Shown here one piece after another: positions 1 to 11,822 of a stretch of DNA of 64,000 nt. The translations under genes were made by a program, and so were the position numbers. Numbering within the stretch: the first letter of the stretch is position 1; every line of letters starts with the position of its first letter. Below the pieces are notes generated by a model. That model made no database searches. It saw nothing but the letters and a program-made list of their open reading frames with translations, and was not told the DNA's origin. The DNA lies in contig NC_057861.1 of the NCBI RefSeq assembly GCF_019393635.1, positions 57,611,532 through 57,675,531 of the forward strand, given 5' to 3'. This stretch comes from Dromiciops gliroides. Its lineage: Eukaryota > Chordata > Mammalia > Microbiotheria > Microbiotheriidae.

Positions 1-179
1 ACAAATCCACAAAGCGCTTCTTAGCCCCGGCTCACCCGGGATTCGGTCTGGGGCAGAGGTCAGGGCTCTGCACTGGGGCTGCGGTGAGATGGGGTGTAAG
101 TGTGGGGCCAGGGGTCAGACCTCATTCTTGAGGTCGAATCGTCAGTCTGGGGCCAAGTCAAGTCAACCGGCAAGTCTTA

Positions 180-830
180 AGTGCTTACTGTGTAAGGCTC
201 TTTGCTAAGCGCTGGGGCCACAAAGAAAGGAGAAAGATGGTCCCAGTGCTCCAGGAACGCAGTGTGATGGGGGAGATAACGTGCAAACAACTATGTCTCA
301 GAAGTTAAAGATAACGGAGAGAAGGCTCTATCATTAAGGGGGACGGCGAAGGGCTTCTTGCAGAAGATGGGATTTTAGCTGGCATTTAAGAGGAATCAGA
401 GAAGGAGGCTGGGCACGAGGAGGAGGGGGATTCCAGGTATGGGACATAGCTAGCGTCCCGTATGAGGAACGGCACGGTGGCCAATGTTACTGGATGGCGG
501 TGTACATGGCGGAGGGGGGTGGAGGGTGGGGCGAAATAAGCTGTAAGAAGACAGGGAAGGGGGGCAGCTAGGTGGAGCAATGTATAAAGCACCGGCCCTG
601 GATTCAGAAGGACCTAAGTTCAAATCTGGCCTCAGACACTTGATGCTTACTAGCTGTGTGACCCTGGGCAAGTCACTTAACCCCAATTGCCTCACCAAAA
701 AAGAAAGAAAGAAAGAAAAACAAAGAAGACAGGGAAGGTAATGAAAGGCTTTAAAAGACAGAGAGGGGTTGGAGTCAGGAGCTCATTCTAGGCTCAGGGT
801 CAGGGGGATCCTTCCTGGAATTGGAACATC
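180..830 (-). mobile_element. L2-like relic with inserted SINE
   Basis: Phrases such as TAAGTGCTTACTGTGTAAGG and TTTTAGCTGGCATTTAAGAG match the antisense of old L2-like repeats. A SINE at 561-722 interrupts it. Confidence 0.5.
561..722 (+). mobile_element. WSINE1/MAR1-type SINE
   Basis: tRNA-derived head (GCAGCTAGGTGG), body with TGTGTGACCCTGGGCAAGTC and an A-rich tail. Exact 16-bp TSD AAGAAGACAGGGAAGG at 545-560 and 723-738. It is inserted in an older L2-like relic. Confidence 0.93.
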
Positions 831-1004
831 TGACCTAAACAGGGTTCTTAGTTAGCCAACAGCTTCCACATCCTCCCTTTCCATGTAGTCGGGGTGGGAA
901 CCAGCCTGAGCAAGAGGATACTTGTTACATCCTCTTCAGGGCTCTTGAAGTGGGGATGGGATTAGGGGAGCGTCACAACTGAAATGATGGGACGTGAAGC
1001 AAAG

Positions 1005-1370
1005 TGAGTCTCTAGCCATTGGGGAAGGACTGAACAAATTGTGACATGCAAATGTAAAGGAATGTTATTGTGCAGTATGAAACAATGACTGGAATTCAGA
1101 GGAATGCAGGAAGGCTTCTATGATGCAGAGTGATGTGGACGAAAATAACACGAACACATCCGGGAATCTATTTAATTGTAATGACCAATCTTGATCCCAG
1201 AGAACAGATGACCAAATTCTTCTCCCTCTTCTGGATAGAAAGGTGGGAGACTGTGGCTGTGGGCTGTTGCACACTCTACCAAGTGAGATATCAAATGAGA
1301 TAATATTTGTAAAGCACTTAGCACCGTGCCAAGCACACAGTGGGTGCTTAATAAATGCTTGTTCCCTTCT
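1005..1370 (+). mobile_element. Old L1-like piece followed by a MIR-type 3' end
   Basis: ATTGGGGAAGGACTGAACAA and GGAATGTTATTGTGCAGTA resemble the L1 ORF2 end. From about 1265, ATCAAATGAGATAATATTTG to TTAATAAATGCTTGTTC is a MIR-type tail. Confidence 0.5.
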
Positions 1371-2329
1371 CTTCACTTGTCAAACCAGATCTCTGTCTGC
1401 TGATTTTGTTAAACTGGTTTTTGGCCACGGGGGTATGCTGTAATACTATGACATGTCCTTTTATTTAAAAACAAAAGATATCAATAAAATCTTTTTTTTT
1501 TAAGTGATGAGGTAGAGGGCAAGTAAGGAGTCTCTCTCCCAAATTCTAGCCACTGGGGAGAGGACCTGTGGTAGAATGGGGTCTCCAGAGGGGAAGGAAA
1601 TTAAGGAAAGAAGGTGTGTGTGGAGGGAGGGAAGTGTTGAGATTAGGGAACAGCTCCCTCCCGCATAGCTCCCAAGGTGGTCAGTCCAGGAACCAGAGAA
1701 TTGACTTTGGGGGCGGGGATTGGCACCGGGTAGGGGTGCACAGCGGGGAATTCTGGGCCTTTTTGCAATGTCAGGGCTGTGGCAGGTGCAGTCCTGGTCA
1801 GGGAAGGAGAGAAGACTGGGATTTTGAAACCTAATGTGAGCCGAGCTTCCCCGCCATCCCCAACTCCCCAGCCTGGAGCTTTGGGGGCCCCAGACTTTGG
1901 ACCCCAGGGCCCTAGAAATAAGGGCATGGAGGACTGGGAGAAGAACAGCAAGAGGCTGAAAAGGGAAGAAGGGCTTCTGTTTGACAACAGGTAGAGCACA
2001 GGGCAGGAGATGAAAGAAGAAATTGGTGCCTGGGCAGCCCGGAGCCCAGGGAGCCCAGCCCAGCCCAGATTAGAGCTCAGATCTCAGACTAGCCCAGCCC
2101 ACAGACCAGGGGACCTCCTGTCCCACCTAAACCAACCCAGCCCAAATCCCAGAAAATCCAGATTCATTAACATTACAACATGCCCAGTCCAGGGAGCTCC
2201 AGATTGCTCAGTGGTCAGACTGACCCACGGTTGCTTCAGGTCATCATGAGATGCATGAATTTTATCAACCCCTCAGTGGAGCTCTTGTCCTCAAGAGCTG
2301 ACCAAAAGGGCATATGAGATGTACACACA

Positions 2330-2490
2330 GGAGACAGCTAGGTGGTGCAGTGGATAGAGCACCGGCCCTGGATTCAGGAGGACCTGAGTTCAAATCCGGC
2401 CTCAGACACTTAACACTTACTAGCTGTGTGACCCTGGGCAAGTCACTTAACCCCAATTGCCCCGCAAAAAACAAAAACACAACAACAAAC
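2330..2490 (+). mobile_element. WSINE1/MAR1-type SINE
   Basis: Full-length copy with a CAAAAACACAACAACAAAC tail; a clear TSD was not identified. Confidence 0.9.
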
Positions 2491-3303
2491 AACTAGTGGA
2501 GTTTATTGAGTAGGGGAGCACATGTTTGGACCCAAGCTTTAGGAAAATCTCTTTAGTGGCTGGATGGAAGATGGACTGGAGGGGAGAGAGACTTGAGGCA
2601 GGCACACCACCAAGCAGCTTTCGTGATAATACAGACGTGAGGTGATGAGGGCCTGAGTCAGAGGAGAGAAGAGAATATATTGGAAAGATGTTACAAAGAT
2701 GCAATTGACAGTCTTTGGCAACAATTTGGCCATGGATTGTGAAAGATAGTGAGAGGTTCAGGATGACTCCTAAATTGTGAGTTTGAGGGACTAGGAGGAT
2801 GGTGTTGCCCTGTATAGTAATAGGAGGGAAAATCATGAGTTCAATTTTGAACGTATTGAGTTTAAGATGTCTACTGTTAATCTAGTTTGAGATATCTGAA
2901 ACAGTTGGAGATGTGAAATTGGAAGTCAGCAGAGAGATTAGCACGGGATTGGAGATCGTCAGCATAGAAATGGTCATTAAATCAATGGAAGCTGATGAGA
3001 TCACCAATGGAAGTGGTATTGAAGGAGAAGAGAAGAGCCCAGGACAGAACCTTAAGGTTAAAGGGTGTATGGGATCCAGTAAAGGAGACAGAGGAGAAAA
3101 AATGTAAAAATGTAAAAATTAAAATTAAACTTTAATTTAATTTAAAAAGGAGACAGAGGAGTTGTCAGAGAGGTAGGAGGAGAACCAGAAAGGAATGGTA
3201 GCCCAAAAACTTAGAGAGGAGAGTGTATCAAAGAGGAGAGTGATCGACAGTGTCAGAGGTTAGATAGAAGTCACAGAGATTGAGGATTAAGAAAAGGCCA
3301 TTG

Positions 3304-3449
3304 GGGGGCAGCTAGGTGGCGAAGTGGATAGAGCACTGGCCCTGGAGTCAGGAGTACCTGAGTTCAAATCCGAACTCAGACACTTAACACTTACTAGCTG
3401 TGTGACCCTGGGCAAGTCACTTAACCCCAGTTGCCTCACTAAAAAAAAA
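3304..3449 (+). mobile_element. WSINE1/MAR1-type SINE, first of three at one site
   Basis: Carries the GAGTCAGGAGTACC variant. Flanked by AAAAGGCCATTG at 3292-3303 and 3450-3461. Confidence 0.92.
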
Positions 3450-3461
3450 AAAAGGCCATTG

Positions 3462-3614
3462 GGGGGGCAGTTAGGTGGCATAGTGGATAGAGCACCGGCC
3501 CTGGATTCAGGAGGACCTGAGTTCAAATCCAGTCTCAGACACTTAACACTTACTAGGTGTGTGACCCTGGGCAAGTCATATAACCCTCATTGCCCCGAAG
3601 AAAAAAAGAAAAAG
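3462..3614 (+). mobile_element. WSINE1/MAR1-type SINE, second of three at one site
   Basis: Carries the GATTCAGGAGGACC variant. Flanked by AAAAGGCCATTG at 3450-3461 and 3615-3626. Confidence 0.92.
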
Positions 3615-3626
3615 AAAAGGCCATTG

Positions 3627-3798
3627 GGGGCAGCTAGGTGGTACAATGGATAAAGCACTGGCCCTGGATTCAGGAGGACCTGAGTTCAAATCCAGCCTCA
3701 GACACTTTAAACTTAGTAGCTGTGTGACCCTGGACAAGCCACTTAACCCCAATTGCCTCACCAAAAAAAAAAAAAAAAGAAAGAAAGAAAGAAAAAAG
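3627..3798 (+). mobile_element. WSINE1/MAR1-type SINE, third of three at one site
   Basis: GATTCAGGAGGACC variant with a GAAA-rich tail. Flanked by AAAAGGCCATTG at 3615-3626 and 3799-3810, after which the host L2 resumes. Confidence 0.92.
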
Positions 3799-4956
3799 AA
3801 AAGGCCATTGCATTCAGCAACTAAGAGATCATTAGTATCTTTAAAGAGAGCAGTTTCAGTGGAATGACAAGAAAGTCAGAGTGTAAGGGTGGTGTTGGGA
3901 GGAGGGAGATGAGATAGCAAAGACACCCTGGCTCCACTTTAGCCGGGTTCATCTACCCTGTCTGTCTGGCTCCTTGCCCACCTGTCTACTATCCCTCTGT
4001 CTGCCTCTCTGGATCCCTGCCTGCCAGTCCATCTGTCTCCCATCTCTCATCCACCTGTCTGTCTGTCTCTCTGCCCTCCCACCCTTCTCTTTCCTTGCCA
4101 TTCTTCAGCCTGTCTTACAATCTGCCCGTCCATCTCTCTTCCTGACTCTTTGCCTGTTTCCCTGCTAGCCTGGCGGCTCACATCTATCTGTCTCATTCCA
4201 CTCTCTTCAACATCCTCTCGGCTGGCTGATAGGAATCTTCCACCAGATCAGGGAAGATTAGCAGAACCTAAGGATGGGATTGGATCCCAGGAGGTCATTT
4301 GGTCCAGCTCTGCTCCCAAGCCAGTGAAGGTCTACTTTGCATGTTGGGTGGATGTTTGTCCATCTCTGAACCCAGACCCATTGGAGAGCTGGTCTTTGAT
4401 AAGCCTCCTTGAATCTGAGACGGGGGAAAATTGAGGGAAGCACACTCACACTCACACACACACACACACACACACGGCCCCTAGCTGCCTCCAGGCAAGT
4501 CCCCACTGCTCCAGTTGGGGAATGGCCGCGTTTACTCAGGTAGGGAGAGGGCCGTGCAGCAGGGTCTGGGTACCCCAAACGCCACCTCTGTCCACTTCTA
4601 GGCCAGGTTTCTGGGTACACTGACACCAGCCTCTGAAGGGCCCAGCCAGGTCCCCAGAGCAGACCGAGCTTGAACTCGCTCTCCAGGACGCTTGGGGGTG
4701 CTCAGGGGGTGCTCGGGGGCGCTCGGGGGCCTGGGTCCCTCCGCAGCTCCCGGGCCGGCCCGCTCGGCCCCCGCCCAGGCCTGCCCGAGGCGGCCAATCA
4801 GCGGCTGGGGGCGCGGCCGGCTGGGCGCTGGGGCGGGGACGGGCCCCCCCAGGATCCCGCGGCTCTGGCGGCGGCGGCGGCGGCTCCAGCGGCTCCAGCA
4901 GCGGCGGCTCCTTCCTTCCTTTGTCTTCCGCTAGCCCCGGCGGCGGCTCCGGCCCC

Positions 4957-5004
4957 ATGCCCCTGCTGCCGCCCGGCCTGGGCTGCGCCCCCCGCGGCCC
5001 CTGA
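4957..5004 (+). CDS. Upstream ORF in the ANO8 5'UTR (15 codons)
   Basis: ATG at 4957 opens a 15-codon frame ending in TGA at 5002-5004, 39 bases before the ANO8 start. Its context (C at -3, C at +4) is weak, so leaky scanning would be expected. Whether the mRNA includes it depends on the true transcription start. Confidence 0.35.
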   Translation: MPLLPPGLGCAPRGP

Positions 5005-5043
5005 GCCCTCCCTCTCCGGACTGCCCGCCCGCCCGCCGCCACC

Positions 5044-5155
5044 ATGCCCGACACGGCCGGGCCCGGGGCCGGCGGCGCGGCGGAGGGCGAGCGCGGCAAG
5101 CGGCCCCCCCCGGAGGGCGAGCCCGCGGCGGCGGCGGCGGGGGCCGGAGTCCTGG
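5044..5155 (+). CDS. ANO8: ANO8 exon 1 (residues 1-37)
   Basis: Encodes the N-terminal low-complexity segment, including an alanine run from a GCG/GGC triplet tract. It ends after one base of the Asp38 codon at a GTAAGG donor. The extreme N-terminus (MPDTAGPG) differs from human, while [13 protein letters not shown] is conserved. Confidence 0.95.
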
Positions 5156-8100
5156 GTAAGGCGGCCGCCCGGCAGGACCGGACCGGACCGGGCGGGGCGG
5201 GAGCGCGGGGCCGGGGCCGCCAGGGGAGGGGCGGGGCGGGGCGGCCCCGGGGCACTGCAGCGCTGCGGACGCCCCCCCACCCTGGGCAGGCAGGCTGCAG
5301 TGAGGTGGGATGGGGGCATGCTAGGCTCTGGGCGCTCGAAGGCCCGGGCGCTGCGGGGCAGCGCAGGGTGGCCACCCCAGGGCGGCCACCGCAGCCTCCC
5401 CTAGATGTGTGGGCCAGCCCCGGGCCCATCCCCTTAAGTGGGACACTGGCAGAAGGGAGGGCTCTGGAGCCCCCTGACCCGAATGCCGGGTCCCCTCCTG
5501 CTCTGCAGTCCCAGTGACCTCAGATCAAGGTGAGGGGCCTTTAGTTAGGGGGGCTCAGTGACTGGGGTGGGGGGCTCTGTCTGGGAACCAGCCAATCTTG
5601 GTGGCCTCCTCCCGAAGCCAGTAACACTCCACGACAGGTGGGACACAGGCAGGGCTGAAGAAGCCGTCCCAGAGCACAGCCTCTGGGCTCCCCCAGGCCC
5701 TTGAGCCTCAGACCCTCCTGGTTTTGGGGGGCCTCCTCCCTCCTCCTTTCCCCCTCACCTCAGGCTGCTGTCACCCAACAAAGCTGGGGTCTAATGAGGC
5801 CAAGGTCACCAGTCAAAGCCTTTCTTACACAGTAATCTCTTCCTTCTGTTTCTTGACCCCATATGACTCCCTGGAGCTCAGATTCAAACTCAGCCCTGGC
5901 CCCTACCAGCCCCCAAACCCAGACTGCTGAGACTCTGGCTCTAAACCTGGAGCCAGACCCAGATAATGGTGAAGATAATGGCCCCAGGCTGAGCCCTGAG
6001 TCCTTCCCCTGGTCCCAGAATAAGGCAACCTTCCCAAGTAGATGGGAATGTTTTGGGATAGTCTGACCCCAACTACCCGGAGCGCAACTATGTCTGTTCC
6101 ATAGACACTGTGTGTGTGTGTGTGTGTGTGTGTTGGGGGGCAGTAGATTGAGTCCACTGATCCATTCCCTAATCCCAGGCTCACTTTGTACCCCAAAGCT
6201 GGACTGTCAATAGATAGTGTCTTCCCCACTTCCCACCTGGCACCTGGGACCAAGGCCTGGGCCATCCGAGCCCTCAAGCTAAGGGAAACATCCTGGACAG
6301 CTCCTACAGAGAGATCCCAGAGGTGGCAGGCACACCCCTCCTGGCATCTGACCAGATTACTCACACAAGGTGTATTTGGGTAGCAGCCCACAGGCCCAGG
6401 AATGCATACCAGCAGCCCTGGCCCAGATCTGAGCTAGGTTACCTGCCCAGGTACACAGGTATGCGATGCATCCTGCAGCCTGCCCTTCTTAGGCTCCTCT
6501 GATGTGGGTCAGCTTCCAGGGACACCAGCTCTCACTGGAGCCAGTGCACCTTGGCTTTGAGCCCTAGCACTTTCAACTCCTCCAACTTAGTAAATCTTTC
6601 CTGATCTCTCGTCCCCAGCCTGAGGCTGGAAGGCCCAGGTCCTGAACTTCCCCCTGAGTCTCCTTGGCTCTTTAGGCCCTGCTGCCCCCAATCCAATTGG
6701 TCTAAAAGAAAACTTCCCAGGCCCAGGCTAGATGGTGCCTAAAGTTTCCAAACTTAATCCTTAATTAATTAAAATTCCTTAGTCCCAAATGGCTCCCTGA
6801 TCCTTATGGGGTCTGGAGTTTGGCTTCAGACCTCTGAATTACCGACATGGAGATTGGCCACCTAGGCCTTTCATTGATCCATTCTGTAATCCCAGGCTCA
6901 CTCTCTTTTCTTTTCTTTTTTTTTTTTAAGTGAGGCAATTGGGATTAAGTGACTTGCCTAGGGTCACACAACTAGTAAGTGTTAAGTGCCTGAGGCCGGA
7001 TTTGAACTCAGGTACTCCTGACTCCAGGGCTGGTGCTTTATCCACTGTGCCACCTAGCTGCCCCCCAGACTCACTCTCAACTGAAAGCCTCCTGATTACT
7101 ACTTGATTTGGGGAGGTTCTTCTCACTAGGCACCTAGTTAGACCTCTCCCAAAGGTGGAATAGAAAGGATCTTAAGTTCCTGTTCCCTCCTTTTTCAGAC
7201 CAAGGAGGAGGAAGGATGCCAGTCTTGGGATTCTCATCAGTGTAGGGAATTCCTGCTGTGAAAACTTCTTCCACCAAGGCAGAATAGTTGCTACTGTTCT
7301 TCAATTTACAGTCTTAGAGAATTGCCTATATGTTGCAGGGAAGGATTTGAACCCAGGCCTTATTGAGTCTGACTCCAAGGCTGGCTCTCGATGCCAGCCT
7401 ATCCCAATGCTGCCTCTACTTTTCTATCACCTCAAAAAAATAATAAATTGGGCTCAGCTAACTTGATACATGTGTGACTTGCCCCTGTTCCCCCTTCACA
7501 AATGACTATACTTTTTCTGATAATCAAGATTATTTCACCCAGATCTGCAGATGGGTCCAGTCTGGACGCTTAGATTCTCTACAGACAAGACAGTTGCACT
7601 TGCAGGTTTAAAGCTATCCATACATGCCCATCCTGGATCCATGACTTTTTTTTTCGGGGCAATGAGGATTAAGTGACTTGCCCAAGGTCACACAGCTAAT
7701 AAGTGTCAAGTGTCTGAGGCTGGACTTGAACTCAGGTCCTCCTGGATCCAGGGCCGGTGCTTTATCCACTGTACCACCTAACTGCCCCTGATCCATGACA
7801 TTTTTATGTACAATTGGACATCCCCTCTCCTGTAACTGCAGACTCTCTGGACACCCACAGGTACTTGAGTGTACACACATGCCCCTGTCCTCACCCCCAG
7901 CTGTGATGAATCATTCTTGGCAGCCTCACATGCTGGGCATCTGCCCAGGAGCATACATGGAAATGCTGGGGCCAGAACTGTAAGATTATATAACGCGGTC
8001 AACTCTTGAATGTCCCCATCATTATGACTTGGTCTGGAAGAGAAGCCCCAAACCAGGGGTTCATTTGAAGGAACAGATAATCCCAAACCATTTTTAGTTG

Positions 8101-11100
8101 GCTTTGCAATACATGTCTCTGGGTATGTTCTGCCAGGTCTGGGAAACTGAGGCGACCGCTTGAGTTACTTTGCATTCCATGAGTAAGAGAACTGACCAGT
8201 CAGGAGTGGGAGGGTGGGGCCCAGTGAAGAAGCTGACCTGGGAATGAGCAGACACTGAGTGAAATGGAAGGGAGAGCCAGGGATTGCCTGGGATTCAGGA
8301 CACCTGGGTTCTAGACCCACTCCTGATTATAACTAGTTAAATGGTCTCTAAGCTTGCCCATCTTTAAAGTGGGGTGAGGTTTGCACTACATGGTCTCTAA
8401 GGGCCCTCCCAGCTCTGATATTCTTGTGTTCTAAGGGCCTTCCTGGTGCTGACATTCTGGTTCTAAGGGCCCTCCCAGCTTTGACATCCTGTGTTCTAAA
8501 GACTCTCTTGGCTCTGCCATCCTGTGTTCCAAGGGCCCTCCTGGCTCTGATATTCTGTTCTAGGAGCCTTCTTGGCTTGACATTCCCTATTCTAAAGACC
8601 TGCCCAGCTCTGCCATCCTGTGTTCTAAGGGCCCTCCTGGCTCTGACATTCCTTATTCTAAGGACCCTCCCAGCTCTGACATCTCTGTTCTAAAGGCCCT
8701 CTTAGTCCTGATGTTGTTCTAAGGGCCCTCCTGGCTCCAACATTCGGTGTTCTAAGTTTCCTTCTAGCTCTGGCAGAATTTGTCTATTCATCAAATATCA
8801 CAGGGTAGCCAAACAGAATTGTCCTTACTTCTGGAGTCGGATACCCAGTTATATTCCTTGTATTCTTTTTTTTTCTTTTCTTTTCTTTTTTTTGGTGAGG
8901 CAATTGGGGTTAAATGACTTGCCCAGGGTCACACAGCTAGTAAGTGTCAATTGTCTGAAGCCGGATTTGAACTCAGGTCCTCCTGAATCCAGGGCCAGTG
9001 CTCTCATCCACTGCGCCACCTAGCTGCCCCCTATTCCTTGGATTCTAAGTAAGAGTAGTGACTGCCTAGTAAGGATGACATTTGATTCCTTGAGTAAGAG
9101 GCCATGAAGTTAAGGAGTGATTCCTTCTTTTTTTTCCCCTCATCTTTCTACTTTTCTACCATTTCCCTGCAAAAGGCCCTTAGGTCCTTCAGCTTGCTTG
9201 GATGAGCGGGAAGAAGTAGCTGTCCAGGAGTCTGCTTTCTCTTCTGTCCAGTTGGATAATGAGAACATTTCAGATCTTCTGTACCACGGTAGAAATGTGC
9301 TGTATGAATGTCAGGACTCTTGGGTGTGAGCTTAGCATCTGGGGTGTGCCATCTCCATTGTAATCTTCAGAAGTACCCGTGCAATTGAAGCTGCAATACA
9401 AAAAAGGAAAAACCAAACCTTCCAACATGAACATTTTCTGCTCTGAACCAAAGGCTGCCCTTCCATGTTCTCAGCTCTCTTTTGACTCTGCCATTCTATG
9501 CCCCTTGGTGCTAAGGTCCTTTCCAGCTCTTAACAGTGTGTTCTATGTGTCTTGATTCTTTCCAACCCCAGCATATTTTCCTCAACATTCTAAGGTTCCA
9601 TCCAGCGCTGACATTGGGTGATTTCCACAGATAATTCACGTTCAGAATTCAGATTTGAATAGCCTTGAGTAACAGTGTGTAAAGTCATCTATCCACATGT
9701 GTTCCCACACACATATATCCCCGGGTCTTGGTTGTCTAGGCATCCTGGCCCTCACACAAGCCTGCCTTTCTTTCCCACTCTGGCTGGATGGTTGCATCAT
9801 TCCCTGCCCCTGCTTTGTCCCGCTTGGCCTCCCCCCAGGGGAGCTCAGGCTGTGCCAGGGAGCATGGGCGCTGATAGTGCCCATCCTGTTGGCTTGAGGA
9901 AGGAGACTGACTGCCTTTGTCTCCAGGCTAGGCTGCCTAAAGTATGTTATAATAGAAAAAGAATCAGATTTGATGTCAGGGTTGCCAAGGTCACATCCTG
10001 ATTGAACTACTAACTAACTCCCCATTTCATCTTGTTGTTTGTTTGTTTTGGTTTAGTTTTTTTGGTGAGGCAATTGGGGTTAGTTTGTTTGTTTGTTTGT
10101 TTTTGCGGAGCAGTGGGGGTTAAGTGACTTGCCCAAGGTCACACAGCTAGTTAAATGTCAAGTGTCTGAGGCCGGATTTGAACTCAGGTCTTCCTGAATC
10201 CAGGGCCAGTGCTCTATTCACTGCGCCACCTAGAGGCCCCATTCCCATTTCATCTTGAGCAGATAAATCACTTTCTGTGGGCCTCAGTTTCTCCATCTGT
10301 CAATTAAGGGGGATGGATTTGATGCTTTCTCTTCTGCTTTTTAAAACCCCTGGTCCTAGGGGTCAGGAAGTCTGAGACTTTGCCAGGATCAGAGCAAAAC
10401 TTCAGTTACCTCCCTGGAATGACCTGTGGTCCCTTTGGTGGGCATTGAGGATATCAGGGTATGTGTGTAGGGGGAGAGGGTCTGAGGTATTGTTCCTCAA
10501 ACTTGGGGAAATCATCCTTTGGCTACATGTCCCCGGGAGCCTGCCTGCTCAGGAACTGCAGGGGTTAAGTTAGACACACGTGTACACACACAGACATACC
10601 CACACAGAGCTAGGGAGAACCGGAAACCCTTTGAGTCAGATTGGGGTGGGGGTGGGGGAACAGAACCAAGCAAGGTCCCTGTACAGAAGACGACTCGGCA
10701 GCCCAGTTTCGCAGCTCAAGCTTGCTTGAAGTCATTTTGGTGTAAGTTGGGGGAACTTGTCATTGAACTGGGGTCTGGTCCTAATCTCCTCATCACTGGG
10801 GCTTTTGTGTCTCCATAGAGACAGGTTCCCTGTTCCTTATTCCCCTTCCAGCTTCAGGGCCTGGTTGCTGGCGGTTGTGGGAGGCTGAGGTTTGTGAGCC
10901 CAGGCAGGGGCTCCAGGACCCGTAACTGGACAAGCGTGGAGGTGTGGGAGCATGAACAAGGGAGAAGAATTGGGGTGAAGGGAGGCAAGTGAGGTGGGTT
11001 GAAGGAATTAGCCCTGAAAAGCCTGGATACTCCTCAGGGGCATCAGTTTGGGTGTGAGTAGACTGGCAGAGCCTTAGCCCTTCTGTGCCTTCTCTCAGGC

Positions 11101-11791
11101 CTACAAGGGCAATATGAGCTTGTGGGAGGGGACTTGATGCTTAGTTGACCTATTCAACCATCCCATTGTGATCCCACTAGGCTAAGTTGGGAGAATCCCG
11201 ACTTTCTAATGGGAAATAGGGTCTCTATCCTCCCCACTTCCTTCCCCCACCCAGTAAATATGGTATATTAGAAAAAGCTTTGGAATTGGAAACAAAAAAC
11301 ATGGGCTCAAATCCTGCCTCTTCTGCTCTTTACTACCTTGGGCAAGCGACTTCCCCTCTCTGGACCTCAGTTTCATTATCTGTAAAATGAGAGGGTTGGA
11401 TTAGATGACCTTCAAGGTCTCTTCCAACTATAAATCTAGGATCCAGTAATCCCCATGCCATTGTAGGCTAAAATTTTTTTCACTTTTACTTTCATCTCTA
11501 CTTTTTTTTTAATGTCTCTTTTTACTATTTACGGGGACAGGTTTTTTTCAATTATCATTGATACATTTTATTTGGGCACAACAATTAGTTCCCAGCAAAT
11601 TCTCAAACAGCCTCTCCCTGTAAGCACAAAGTAGATTCGCCAAGAAGAGTACTGTCGGGGGCAGCTAGGTGGTGCAGTGGATAGAGCACCGGCCCTGGAT
11701 TCAGGAGGACCTGAGTTCAAATCCGGCCTCAGACAATTAACACTTACTAGCCGTGTGACCCTGGGCAAGTCACTTAACCCTCACTGCCCTG

Positions 11792-11822
<31 letters not shown>

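Larger units (their letters stand above)
2491..3920 (-). mobile_element. L2 relic with three inserted SINEs
   Basis: The - strand encodes a recognisable L2 reverse-transcriptase tail segment (NLGVILNLSLSF). Continuity is broken by three SINEs at 3304-3798. Confidence 0.65.
1..4780. other. Upstream flank of ANO8, no gene recognised
   Basis: Holds - strand L2-like relics (about 180-830 and 2491-3920), an old L1-like and MIR piece (about 1005-1370), five + strand SINEs, a CCAGCC-type degenerate repeat (2030-2120), a degenerate CTGTCTGTC tract (3950-4170) and a CA run (4442-4476). The rest (830-1000, 1500-2300, 4200-4660) looks unique and non-coding. I looked for GTPBP3 exons on the - strand and found none. 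Confidence 0.7.
4670..5420. promoter_or_regulatory. ANO8: CpG island over ANO8 promoter, 5'UTR and exon 1
   Basis: Very GC- and CpG-rich block unlike the flanks. A CCAAT box (4794-4798) and a GC box (4830-4838) lie upstream of a GGC triplet run (4867-4884). No TATA box is seen, as usual for a broad CpG-island promoter. Transcription probably starts near 4850-4920 (inference). In human the divergent partner is GTPBP3, but no GTPBP3 exon is seen to the left here. Confidence 0.8.

Noticed and set aside
3292-3810. Regularly spaced repeats resembling an array
   Set aside because: Explained by three SINE copies and their target duplications; not a CRISPR-type structure, and the genome is mammalian.
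1-4780. GTPBP3, expected to be divergent from ANO8 by human synteny
   Set aside because: I looked on the - strand for its GTPase and N-terminal motifs and found no matching exon. It may lie beyond the left edge.
4536-5429. Long - strand frame (about 297 codons) and + strand frames across the CpG island
   Set aside because: GC-rich sequence lacks stop codons by chance. The frames are Ala/Gly/Pro/Arg composition only and overlap the ANO8 promoter and exon 1.
8424-8693. 89-codon repetitive frame
   Set aside because: It is the translation of the 33-bp minisatellite, open only because the period is a multiple of three.
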